Below are positions 56,265 to 64,000 of a stretch of DNA of 64,000 nucleotides, piece after piece. The translations under genes were made by a program, and so were the position numbers. The first letter of the stretch is position 1, and the number at the start of each line of letters is the position of its first letter. The stretch comes from JADJOY01 sp016713535 [NCBI: Deltaproteobacteria bacterium] (GTDB lineage: Bacteria > JADJOY01). Below the pieces are notes generated by a model. It had not been told where the DNA came from, made no database searches, and was given only the letters and a program-made list of their open reading frames with translations. The DNA is taken from the NCBI GenBank assembly GCA_016713535.1, contig JADJOY010000028.1, positions 62,001 to 126,000 on the forward strand. Reading direction: 5' to 3'.

Positions 56265-56641
56265 TCAGCGCCCGAACACGCGGCGGTTCCGCGGTCGCCC
56301 GAGCGCCGACTCGAGCAGCGCACGATCTCGCAGGCCCGAATCGCCGCCGTGCTCCGCGATCCGCCGGCGATGAATCGCCGGCTCGATCTCGGCGCGTGGC
56401 CGGGTCGGATCCCCGCCCACCGACCGACTCCGCCAGCTTGCCGAAGCACGTCGCGGCCCTCGCGCATGATGCGCTCGGGCTCGGCGAACTGGGACGCGAC
56501 CTCCGGATCGACGTGCGTCAGCTCGATCTCGTCCTGCGTGGCAACCAGAACGAGCGTGTCGCCCTTGCCGACGTGGAGTCGCTTCAGGGCCTCCTTCGCC
56601 AGCACCACACCGGTGGAATGCCCGATCGTCGTGAGCTTCAC
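56265..56641 (-). pseudogene. AbrB-type antitoxin plus truncated Doc toxin (remnant module)
   Basis: From GTG 56641 an AbrB/MazE-like antitoxin: LTTIGHSTGVVLAKEALKRLHVGKGDTLVLV (shortened) to ERIMREGRDVLRQ. The frame then runs on without its normal stop. In another frame begins a Doc (death-on-curing, Fic-fold) toxin: EPAIHRRRIAEHGGDSGLRDRALLESALGRPRN. It stops at 56265, before the HPFxxGNKR motif needed for activity. So the antitoxin is roughly whole while the toxin keeps only its first third. Confidence 0.7.
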
Positions 56642-56753
56642 CTTGGTGATCGTGAGTCTCCCGCGGAGAGGATGACGATCGGTCGAACGGAGCGCTCGCC
56701 CACAGCCCGAGATGGTCGAGCACGACGCCGCGATCCGCTAACCTTCGCGCCCC

Positions 56754-58543
56754 ATGGCAACTCCTCCTGTCGATCGACCCGTGGTGCGCGATCCGCGCCG
56801 GCTGCGGCCGGCGCTCGCTCCATCCTGCCCTTCGTGCGGCCCTACAAGGCGGCCGTCGCGGGAGCGTTCACGGCGCTGGTGTTCACGGCGGGCTGCACGC
56901 TCGCGATCGGCCAGGGCCTCAAGTTCATGATCGACCGCGGGCTCGCCACCGGCTCGCCCGAGATGCTGCGCCAGAGCGTCGGCTGGTTCCTGGTCGTGGT
57001 CGTGCTCATGGCGGCCGGCACCTTCACGCGCTTCTTCCTGGTGTCGTGGCTCGGCGAGCGCGTGAGCGCCGATCTCAGGCGCGCGGTCTTCGACCACGTG
57101 GTCGAGCTCGAGCCCGCCTTCTTCGAGACCAACTCGCCGCGCGAGATCCAGACCCGCATCACCGCCGACACCACCTTGCTCGAGACCGTGATCGGCTCGT
57201 CGGTGTCGATCGCGCTCCGGAATCTGCTCACGTTCCTGGGCGGGCTGGTGTTGCTCTTCGTGACCGATCCCGAGCTCACCGGCACGGTGCTCGCGTGCGT
57301 GCCGCTGGTGATCGCGCCGATCCTGATCTTCGGCCGGCGCGTGCGGCGGCTCTCGCGGGCGAGCCAGGACCGCGTCGCGGACGTCGGCGCCTTCGTCGGC
57401 GAGACGCTGGGCAGCATCAAGATCGTGCAGGCCCACAACCACGAGCCGCTCGACCGCGCGGCATTCGGCATGCGCGTCGAGTCGGCGTTCGCCGCAGCGG
57501 TGCGGCGCATCCGCCAGCGCGCGGTCCTCACGACGGTGGTGATCGTGCTGGTGCTCGGCGCGGTGGGCTTCCTGATCTGGCAAGGCGGCAACGACGTGCT
57601 CGCGGGGCGTATCAGCGGCGGCGAACTGGCCGCGTTCGTGTTCTACGCGATCATGGTCGGCGGCGCGGTGGGCGCGATCAGCGAGGTCTACGGCGACCTT
57701 CAGCGCGCCGCGGGTGCCACCGAGCGGCTCACCGAGCTGCTCGCCGTCGAGCCGCGCATCGCGAGCCCCGCCGCCCCGCGCGCGCTCGCCAGGCCGGTGC
57801 GTGGCGCGCTCGCCATCCAGGACATTCGCTTTGCCTACCCGTCCCGGCCGGAATCTCCCGCGCTCGCGGACCTCAGCCTGGAGATCGCCGCGGGCGAGCG
57901 CATCGCCGTCGTCGGCCCCTCGGGCGCGGGCAAGTCGACGCTCTTCGAGCTGTTGTTGCGCTTCTACGATCCGGCGCGCGGCTCCATCCTCCTCGACGGC
58001 CTCGACCTGCGCGAGCTTGCGCTCGACGAGCTGCGGCGCCACGTCGCCCTCGTCCCACAGCAGCCCACCCTCTTCAGCACCACCGTCGCCGAGAACATCC
58101 GCTACGGCCGCCCCGACGCCACCGACGCCGAGGTGCGCGCCGCGGCCGACGCCGCGTACGCGAGCGAGTTCATCGACCGGCTTCCCGAGGGCTACGCGAG
58201 CCACCTGGGCGAAGGCGGTGTCCGCCTCTCGGGCGGGCAGCGCCAGCGCATGGCGATCGCCCGTGCGCTGCTGCGCAACCCCGAGGTGCTGCTCCTCGAC
58301 GAGGCGACCAGCGCGCTCGACGCGGAAAGCGAGGCGGTCGTGCAGCGCGCCCTCGACGTGCTGATGCGCGGGCGCACCAGCATCGTCATCGCGCACCGCC
58401 TCGCGACGGTCGTGGACGCGGATCGCACCGTGGTCCTCGACCAAGGCCGACTCGTCGCGGTCGGCACCCACGCCGAGCTGCTGCGGTCGTGCGCGCTCTA
58501 TGCGCGGCTCGCCGAGCTCCAGTTCAGCGACGTGGCTGCCTGA
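56754..58543 (+). CDS. ABC exporter, fused membrane and ATPase domains (one frameshift)
   Basis: About 596 residues from ATG 56754 (MATPPVDRPVVRDPRRLRP). One indel near 56815 joins this to RSILPFVRPYKAAVAGAF. Six-helix transmembrane domain, residues ~25-310 (FMIDRGLATGSPEMLRQSVGWFLVVVV, ETNSPREIQTRITADTTLLE). ATPase domain: Walker A GPSGAGKS, Q-loop ALVPQQPTLF, signature RLSGGQRQR, Walker B VLLLDEATSALD and the switch His in IAHRLATV. It works as a homodimer. Relatives include MsbA and TAP-like lipid, peptide or drug exporters; substrate unknown. Confidence 0.9.
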
Positions 58544-58625
58544 CGCACGAGCGGCCACGCTCCATGTCGGCGTCCGCCGAGCGCCGGCGAGCGGCCTGGG
58601 TGCGCTCCGCGTGGCATGCGTTCTG

Positions 58626-58741
58626 AATGGGCCACCCGATTTGGATCGCCCTTGCGCCGAACGGGCTGGAGGGCGGCGCTTCGTCGCCGCCGAAGCCGGG
58701 GGGACGCCGAGACCGGTCGCTACGAATCGTGACGTTGCATA
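58626..58741. repeat. 117-bp dispersed repeat, copy B
   Basis: Near-identical to 30664-30780: same AATGGGCCACC start, same GGCGGCG-CTTCGT-CGCCGCC hairpin and same GTGACGTTGCATA end. Differences: one missing base and one C/T change near the start, two changes before GGGACGCC. Lies between the ABC exporter and the next lipoprotein gene, in the same orientation as copy A. Confidence 0.8.
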
Positions 58742-58784
58742 TTGAGTGGGAAATGGCGGAGATCCAGCTCGAGAGGGAGAAGCC

Positions 58785-60176
58785 ATGAATCGCAGCCAGC
58801 ACGCTCTTGCCCCACGCGCTCGCGCGATCGGGCGCTTCACGACCGCCGTCGTCCTCGCTCTGTTCTTCGCCGGCGCGCAGCTCCCGGCGTGCTGGTCGGT
58901 CACCGCGCTCGTGCCCCCCTACGGTTGCCCGGGCGAGCCGGTCACGATCCAGGGCTTCGGATTCGGCGCCGAGCAGGCGGAGAGCACCGTCACCTTCGGT
59001 GGCGTCGTCGCTGGCGAGGTGAGCGAGTGGACCGACACCTCGATCACGGTCCTGGTGCCGCCTGGTGTCAGTCCCGGTGCGGCGGCGGTCACCGTGAAGG
59101 GTGTCGCGGCGGCGACGCCGTTCCGCGTCATCGGCTGTCCGCTTCCGGGGATGGCGGCCGAGCGCCCCCGGATCGACGCCGACGGCGCAGGCCAAACACA
59201 CATCGCGTTCGGGCAGGACTCGACGCTCCGCTATCTCGCCGCCACCGAGGGGACCTTCGGCGAGCCCGAGGAGGTCGACGTGTTCCGCTCGGGCGGAGCC
59301 CTGGACCTCGCCGTCGGTCCCAGCGGTGAGCCCCAGATCGTCTACGACATCCCGGTCGCGCTCCCGTGGGTGTTCCCCTATACGTACGCCCGCTACATCC
59401 GGCGCGCAGCGGGCGTCTGGGGACCTCCGGCCAAGCTCTGTGGACGCGCGTCCGCCTTCGATCCCGTCACCTGCCAGCTCGATCGGGTGGCCGTCGGCCC
59501 CGACGACGTGCCGTCACTCGCCTGGCTCACCTACGACGTCCGCTACACCTCCCGCTGGGTCGATCGGGTGGAGCTCGACGGCGGCACCTGGGTCTCCGAC
59601 GAGATCGCACGAGGCGATTTCTTCGATTCGATCGCGAGCGTCGACGCGATCACCGACTCGTCGAACCGGGTCTGGCTCGCTCAGGTGCGGCCGTGGCTGT
59701 CCGGCTCGCCGCCCTACCCGTCCGGGACCCGCGTCACCCTCGGCAACCCACCCACGGCGCAGGTCGTGGAGACGACATCCGCCAGCTCGAGCACCTTCAG
59801 TCGTCCGGCGCTCGCCGAAGGGACCCATGCGATCCACCTCTTGTGGCGCCGGGGGAGCGAGATCCGCGCCAGCCGGGCGGACCGCGCGACTGGACTGATC
59901 GCGGCCACCGAGGTCGTCACCACCCTGCCCGACGGCGAGAAGCCACAACCGATCGTCACCGCCGATCCAGACGGCGGCGATGCCGCCCTGATCTTGTGGC
60001 TCCAGGCGGGCAAGGTCATGGGCGCATCCTTCGAGAGCGAGAGCGGCTCGTGGAGTGCGCCGTTCGTGGTGGCGTCGAATGCGGCGTCGACCCCGGACGC
60101 CACCACGCGCCGCGGGCGCACCGAGGTGGTGTGGCTCGGCGCGGCGAGCGACCTCCGCTACGCGACGCTCCCCTGA
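58785..60176 (+). CDS. secreted protein with IPT/TIG domain and propeller-like repeats
   Basis: 463 residues from ATG 58785; GAGAGGGAG lies just upstream and rules out the earlier in-frame start. The signal (IGRFTTAVVLALFFAGAQLPACW) may carry a lipobox at Cys or be a plain Sec signal. Residues ~38-112 form an IPT/TIG domain (VPPYGCPGEPVTIQGFGFGA ... ITVLVPPGVSPGAAAVTVKG). The rest is made of beta repeats of the sort 'GxTHIAFGQDSTLRYLA', 'AIHLLWRRGSEIRASRA' and 'EVVWLGAASDLRYATL', like sialidase or propeller folds, with no catalytic motif visible. Probably a surface binding protein. Confidence 0.75.
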   Translation: MNRSQHALAPRARAIGRFTTAVVLALFFAGAQLPACWSVTALVPPYGCPGEPVTIQGFGFGAEQAESTVTFGGVVAGEVSEWTDTSITVLVPPGVSPGAAAVTVKGVAAATPFRVIGCPLPGMAAERPRIDADGAGQTHIAFGQDSTLRYLAATEGTFGEPEEVDVFRSGGALDLAVGPSGEPQIVYDIPVALPWVFPYTYARYIRRAAGVWGPPAKLCGRASAFDPVTCQLDRVAVGPDDVPSLAWLTYDVRYTSRWVDRVELDGGTWVSDEIARGDFFDSIASVDAITDSSNRVWLAQVRPWLSGSPPYPSGTRVTLGNPPTAQVVETTSASSSTFSRPALAEGTHAIHLLWRRGSEIRASRADRATGLIAATEVVTTLPDGEKPQPIVTADPDGGDAALILWLQAGKVMGASFESESGSWSAPFVVASNAASTPDATTRRGRTEVVWLGAASDLRYATLP

Positions 60177-60187
60177 TCGCGGTCGCC

Positions 60188-60322
60188 GTGAACGCGGTGA
60201 TCTACCTCGCGGCGGTGGTGCTCGCGGCGCCGTGTGTCTTGCTGGCGGCGTGGGTTCGCACCGTCGCCCGCGGCGCCGACCGGCCGCACGCCCGGACCGG
60301 CGTCGAGTCCCGGGCGCGCTGA
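60188..60322 (+). CDS. short single-helix membrane protein
   Basis: 44 residues from GTG 60188 ([23 protein letters not shown]) with one clear transmembrane helix and a basic tail. It begins 11 bp after the preceding stop. Too short to assign; could be a real small protein or chance. Confidence 0.35.
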   Translation: MNAVIYLAAVVLAAPCVLLAAWVRTVARGADRPHARTGVESRAR

Positions 60323-60424
60323 GCGGCCGCCGTCCCGCGCCACCTGGCGCGCGCCGTCCCGCGGCCCCCGAAACGCTTCCCACCCCATACTCTCCTCGCG
60401 CATGTCGCGCTATGACTCTGGGTC

Positions 60425-62161
60425 ATGCACGGCGGCGACCTCATCGGCGATCTCCTGTCACGGCGCGGCGTTCCCGCGATCTTCACCCTCTGCGGTGGGC
60501 ACATCTCGCCCATCCTCGTCGGCGCGAAGAAGCGCGGCATCCGCGTCGTCGACATGCGCGAGGAGGTCAACGCGGTGTTCGCGGCGGACGCGTGCGCGCG
60601 GCTCACGGGCAACGTGGGAGTCGCCGCCGTCACCGCAGGACCCGGCGTGACCAACACCATCACCGCGATCAAGAACGCGCAGATGGCCGAGTCGCCTGTG
60701 CTGCTCCTGGGCGGCGCGACCGCGACGGTGCTGCGCGGGCGCGGCTCGCTCCAGGACATCGACCAGATCTCGATCCTCTCGCCCATCACCAAGTGGGCCA
60801 CGCGCGTCTCCACGATCAAGAGCCTCGTCCCGACCGTGGAGCGCGCGATGGACCTCGCGCTCTCGGGCGTACCCGGGCCGGTCTTCGTCGAAGTGCCGAT
60901 CGACCTCCTCTACCCGGAGGAGATCGTCCGCAAGTGGACGATGGAAGAAGCGAAGATGAAGGGGCCGATCGGCGACGCGCTCCGGCTCTACCTGCGCGGC
61001 CACCTCTACCGTCAGTTCAACCAGCCGCACGTGCCGGTGCCGTCGCCCGAGCTTCCGGCGCTCGTCGACCTCACCGTCCCCGGCGACCCACGCGGCAAGC
61101 TCAAGGGCGTGGCGGACGCGCTCGGCAAGTCGCAGCGCCCGGTGCTGGTGATCGGCAGCCAGACGCTGGTCAACCAGCGCGATCCCGAGCGGATCGCGAA
61201 CGCGGTCCGGGCGCTCGGCATCCCGACGTATCTCGGCGGCATGGGACGCGGGCTGCTCGGCCGCACCAGCGACATCCAGTTCCGCCACGAGCGCGGCAAG
61301 GCGCTGCGCGAGGCGGACCTGGTCATCGTCGCCGGCTTCCCGTTCGACTTCCGCCTCAAGTACGGCCAGGCGATCCCCAAGAGCGCCAAGCTCGTCGCCG
61401 CCAACCTGAGCGCCGGCACGCTGCGGAAGAACCGCATCCCGGACGTGGCGCTGCGGATGCACCCGGGCGAGATGCTGGTCGAGCTCGCGAAGCTCTCGCC
61501 GCGCTCGCCCGACCGCAGCGCCTGGTTCGAGACCCTGACGGAGCGCGAGGCGAAGCGCGACGCCGAGATCGCCAAGGGCGACGCCAGCGCCGAGGGCCGC
61601 GTGGGCCCGCTCAAGTTCTTCCTCGAGCTCGAAAAGAAGCTCGCCGACGACGCGATCCTCGTGGCGGACGGTGGCGACTTCGTCGGCACCGGCTCGTACG
61701 TGCTGCGCCCGCGCGGCCCCCTCGCGTGGCTCGATCCGGGCGTGTACGGGACGCTCGGCGTGGGCGGCGGCTTCGCCACCGGCGCCGCGGTGTGCCGGCC
61801 GAATGCCGAGGTGTGGATCCTGTGGGGCGACGGTTCGTCGGCCTACAGCCTCGCCGAGTTCGACACCTTCGTGCGCCACGGGCTCGCCCCCATCGCGGTG
61901 ATCGGCAACGACGCGGCGTGGATGCAGATCGCCCGCGACCAGGTCGACCTGCTCGGCGACGATGTCGGCACGGTGCTGCGCGACACCCCCTACCACGATG
62001 TCGCCAAGGGCTACGGCGGCGTGGGGCTGGTGATCGACGACGAGGCGAAGATCGGCGAGGTCCTCGACAAGGCGAAGAGCATCGCCAGGAAGGGCCGCCC
62101 GGTGTGCGTGAACGTGCTGCTCGCCAAGAGCGACTTCCGCAAGGGCTCGATCTCGGTGTGA
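60425..62161 (+). CDS. IlvB-like thiamine-diphosphate enzyme
   Basis: 578 residues. Pyrimidine-binding part with the catalytic Glu in [35 protein letters not shown] is typical of acetolactate synthase relatives. The diphosphate-binding motif is [20 protein letters not shown] ... IGNDAAW. In several segments ([36 protein letters not shown]) it resembles the ILVBL / 2-hydroxyacyl-CoA lyase branch more than true IlvB. Possible reactions: acetolactate synthesis, oxalyl- or 2-hydroxyacyl-CoA cleavage. No small IlvN subunit is nearby. ilvD lies close by on the other strand, but that alone does not prove a branched-chain role. Confidence 0.82.
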   Translation: MHGGDLIGDLLSRRGVPAIFTLCGGHISPILVGAKKRGIRVVDMREEVNAVFAADACARLTGNVGVAAVTAGPGVTNTITAIKNAQMAESPVLLLGGATATVLRGRGSLQDIDQISILSPITKWATRVSTIKSLVPTVERAMDLALSGVPGPVFVEVPIDLLYPEEIVRKWTMEEAKMKGPIGDALRLYLRGHLYRQFNQPHVPVPSPELPALVDLTVPGDPRGKLKGVADALGKSQRPVLVIGSQTLVNQRDPERIANAVRALGIPTYLGGMGRGLLGRTSDIQFRHERGKALREADLVIVAGFPFDFRLKYGQAIPKSAKLVAANLSAGTLRKNRIPDVALRMHPGEMLVELAKLSPRSPDRSAWFETLTEREAKRDAEIAKGDASAEGRVGPLKFFLELEKKLADDAILVADGGDFVGTGSYVLRPRGPLAWLDPGVYGTLGVGGGFATGAAVCRPNAEVWILWGDGSSAYSLAEFDTFVRHGLAPIAVIGNDAAWMQIARDQVDLLGDDVGTVLRDTPYHDVAKGYGGVGLVIDDEAKIGEVLDKAKSIARKGRPVCVNVLLAKSDFRKGSISV

Positions 62162-62167
62162 CGCGGC

Positions 62168-62457
62168 GGGCGGGCGCAGGGCCCGCCCCTACGATACCCG
62201 CGACGTGACGGGCGGCCTCGGCGCCGGCCACCACCGCCTCCGCCTCCGCGCCGTGACGTGGCGGCCGGCACGGCGCCCACCGCCACCGTGGCGTGGTGGC
62301 CGGCACGGGCGCCCGGCCCCCACCGTCACCCTGACGTGACTCGGCGGGCGGGTGCACGGCCCGCCCGTACGGCCATCGCGACGTGGGATGCCGCGGGTTT
62401 CGAAACGCCGCTCACGGCCGGTTCGGTTCGTAGGGGCGGGGCCTGTCCCCGCCCCCC
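62168..62457. repeat. cluster of GC hairpins between converging genes
   Basis: Three strong stems: GGGCGGGC/GCCCGCCC at about 62168-62187, GGCGGGCGGG/CCGCCCG at about 62343-62366, and GGGGCGGGG/CCCCGCCCC at 62433-62455. Between them are two similar ~45-bp units with GTGGCGGCCGGCACGG and GTGGTGGCCGGCACGG. It may act as a two-way terminator; the last stem is of the REP type found in many genomes. Confidence 0.65.
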
Positions 62458-62464
62458 TCGAGCG

Positions 62465-62836
62465 CTACTTCCCCGCCAGCCACCCCTTCACGAGCTTCTT
62501 GGGCGCCACGGCGCGGAAGCTCTCCTCGATCCACTCCTCGAGGAGGGCGATCGGTACGCTCTCGCGGGGCGCGAAGCGCGCACTCACCCAGCCGCTCTTA
62601 CCGAGCCCGTAGCCGGTCGGCGACGCGAACGGCAGGTGCAGCGCCGCGCCACCCGACTCGGGGAGCTTCGCCGAGAGCGAGAGCCCGCCGTCGTCGCTCG
62701 ACAGGAACACGATCACCTTGCCGCGCACCTTGATGGCGGCGTGTCCCCACGGGTTGTCCTCGTGGGTCTCGGGCAGACCGAGGGCGAAGAGACGCAGCCG
62801 CTCCCCGTCCGGCGTGAGGGGTGGATTCGCGGGCAT
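62465..62836 (-). CDS. MmcQ/YjbR-family protein
   Basis: 123 residues, the usual size. Family pattern: [33 protein letters not shown] (shortened), [11 protein letters not shown], and [10 protein letters not shown] near the end, then [23 protein letters not shown]. CyaY-like fold, suspected DNA-binding; cellular role not established. It starts 28 bp after the ilvD stop, so it may be co-transcribed with ilvD. Confidence 0.85.
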   Translation of the reverse strand: MPANPPLTPDGERLRLFALGLPETHEDNPWGHAAIKVRGKVIVFLSSDDGGLSLSAKLPESGGAALHLPFASPTGYGLGKSGWVSARFAPRESVPIALLEEWIEESFRAVAPKKLVKGWLAGK

Positions 62837-62864
62837 CCGGGCTCGACCTGATTCGCCTTCGGGC

Positions 62865-64000
62865 TCAGAGCTCCGTCTTCATCACCGCGCCGGCCGACGC
62901 GTTGGAGACGAGCAGCGCGTAGCGCCTGAGCCACGAAGAGCTCACCGCCTTCTTGACCGGCGCCCACGCGGCGCGGCGCTTCGCGAGCTCCTCTTCGGTG
63001 ACCCCGAGCACGAGCGTGCGCTCGTCCACGTCGAGCGTGATCGTGTCGCCGTCCTTCACCAGTGCGATGGTTCCGCCCTCGGCCGCCTCCGGCGACACGT
63101 GACCGATGCAGGCGCCGCGGGTGGCGCCAGAGAAGCGCCCGTCGGTGACCAGGCCGACCGACTCGCCGAGCCCCATGCCCATGATCATGGACGTGGGCGC
63201 CAGCATCTCGACCATCCCGGGTCCGCCCTTCGGCCCCTCGTAGCGGATCACCACCACGTGGCCGGGCTTCACCCGACCACCCTTGATGCCCTCGAGCGCC
63301 GCGTCCTGGGAGTCGAAACAGACCGCCTGGCCGCTGAAGCGGCGCATTGACGCCTGGATGCCGGCGGTCTTCACCACCGCGCCCTCGGTGGCCAGGTTGC
63401 CGAACAGCACCGCGAGCCCGCCGACCGGCGAGTACGGCGCCTCGAGCGTTCGGATGATGGCGCGGTCCTTCACCTCGGCGCCCGCGATGCGCTCGCCGAC
63501 GGTCTCGCCCGTGACCGTGAGTGCCCCCGTGCGCACCAGATCGTCGCGTCGCGCCACTTCCTTCAGGACGGCCGGCACTCCACCGGCGGTGTGCACGTCC
63601 TCGATGTGCACGGTGGAGAGCGACGGCGCGATCTTTGCCACGTGGGCGACCCGCCGCGAGAGCGCCTGAAGATCGCGCAGCCCGTAGTCCACGCTGGCTT
63701 CGCGGGCGATCGCGAGCATGTGCAGCACGGTGTTGGAGGATCCGCCCATCGCGAGGTCGACCACCATCGCGTTGTGGATGGCGTCGGCCGTGACGATGTT
63801 GCGCATACGGAAGCGCTCGTCGCCCGCGATCTCCACGGCACGGCGCGCGGCGCTCCTGAGAAGCGCCTCGCGTTCGGGAGTGAGTGCCAGCACGGTGCCG
63901 TTACCCGGCAGCGCGATGCCCATCGCCTCGCACAGCACGTTCATCGAGTTCGCGGTGAACATGCCCGAGCACGAGCCGCCCGACGGGCAGGCGTTGCACT
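62865..64000 (-). CDS. ilvD: dihydroxy-acid dehydratase, C-terminal part (runs off the window)
   Basis: Dehydrates 2,3-dihydroxy acids in valine, leucine and isoleucine synthesis, using an Fe-S cluster and Mg2+. The frame is open to position 64000, where it encodes [12 protein letters not shown] just before MFTANSMN. This holds one cluster-binding Cys of the family. Further hallmarks: [74 protein letters not shown] and the end part of the active site. The missing N-terminus would be about 200 residues. The related sugar-acid dehydratases are less likely given these matches. Confidence 0.92.
   Translation of the reverse strand, partial: CNACPSGGSCSGMFTANSMNVLCEAMGIALPGNGTVLALTPEREALLRSAARRAVEIAGDERFRMRNIVTADAIHNAMVVDLAMGGSSNTVLHMLAIAREASVDYGLRDLQALSRRVAHVAKIAPSLSTVHIEDVHTAGGVPAVLKEVARRDDLVRTGALTVTGETVGERIAGAEVKDRAIIRTLEAPYSPVGGLAVLFGNLATEGAVVKTAGIQASMRRFSGQAVCFDSQDAALEGIKGGRVKPGHVVVIRYEGPKGGPGMVEMLAPTSMIMGMGLGESVGLVTDGRFSGATRGACIGHVSPEAAEGGTIALVKDGDTITLDVDERTLVLGVTEEELAKRRAAWAPVKKAVSSSWLRRYALLVSNASAGAVMKTEL

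Overview
This is a GC-rich (roughly 70% by eye) stretch of a Gram-negative chromosome. It carries a TonB-dependent receptor, outer-membrane barrels and about ten lipoproteins with clear lipoboxes. It also has an ECF sigma factor paired with a TPR-bearing Ser/Thr kinase, and several large secreted beta-propeller or hydrolase proteins. This mix fits a free-living heterotroph of the Myxococcota / former Deltaproteobacteria / Binatota type. That placement is inference from gene content; no rRNA or ribosomal-protein marker is present.

Layout. 1-6.8 kb: 5'-truncated TonB receptor, two secreted proteins and two propeller-like secreted proteins. 7.0-11.5 kb: a tight operon of a DUF3311-like protein, a Na+/solute symporter, a LuxE-sized adenylate-forming enzyme and a LuxC/ALDH-like reductase, which reads as uptake and reduction of a carboxylate. 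11.56-20.19 kb: tRNA-Glu and an integrated island with a serine recombinase, MerR- and RHH-type regulators, an MmeI-like single-chain restriction-modification enzyme, a terminase-small-subunit-like HTH protein and hypotheticals. A 13-bp copy of the tRNA 3' end marks its far side. 20.2-23 kb: a ParDE-like toxin-antitoxin pair, an IS3 remnant and a broken phospholipase D. 23-27.9 kb: an overlapping TetR, carboxylesterase, small ORF and GH31 glucosidase operon. 28-36.3 kb: a large one-haem lipoprotein, a GDSL hydrolase, nucleotidyltransferase and VapC toxin-antitoxin remnants, and a YadA-head-like repeat protein. 37.3-42 kb: a four-gene secreted/outer-membrane cluster. 42.3-45.7 kb: sigma factor and kinase. 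45.9-54 kb: a YncE/phosphoesterase fusion, a long-chain acyl-CoA synthetase and a PKD/esterase lipoprotein. 54.4-60.3 kb: ICMT-like methyltransferase, CmoA, a broken AbrB/Doc pair, an ABC exporter and an IPT/TIG lipoprotein. 60.4-64 kb: an IlvB-like ThDP enzyme, a YjbR protein and the 3' part of ilvD.

Two features cut across regions. First, many genes are split by single-base indels with no other decay: the receptor, MerR, MmeI-like, ParE, GH31, acyl-CoA synthetase, the barrel and the ABC exporter. Consensus error in the assembly is the likeliest cause. Genes that also lack domains (phospholipase D, Doc, VapC, the IS3 piece) are better read as true remnants. Second, there are dispersed GC-rich hairpin repeats: a 117-bp element present twice at about 97% identity, and a roughly 36-bp element present twice with a looser third copy.
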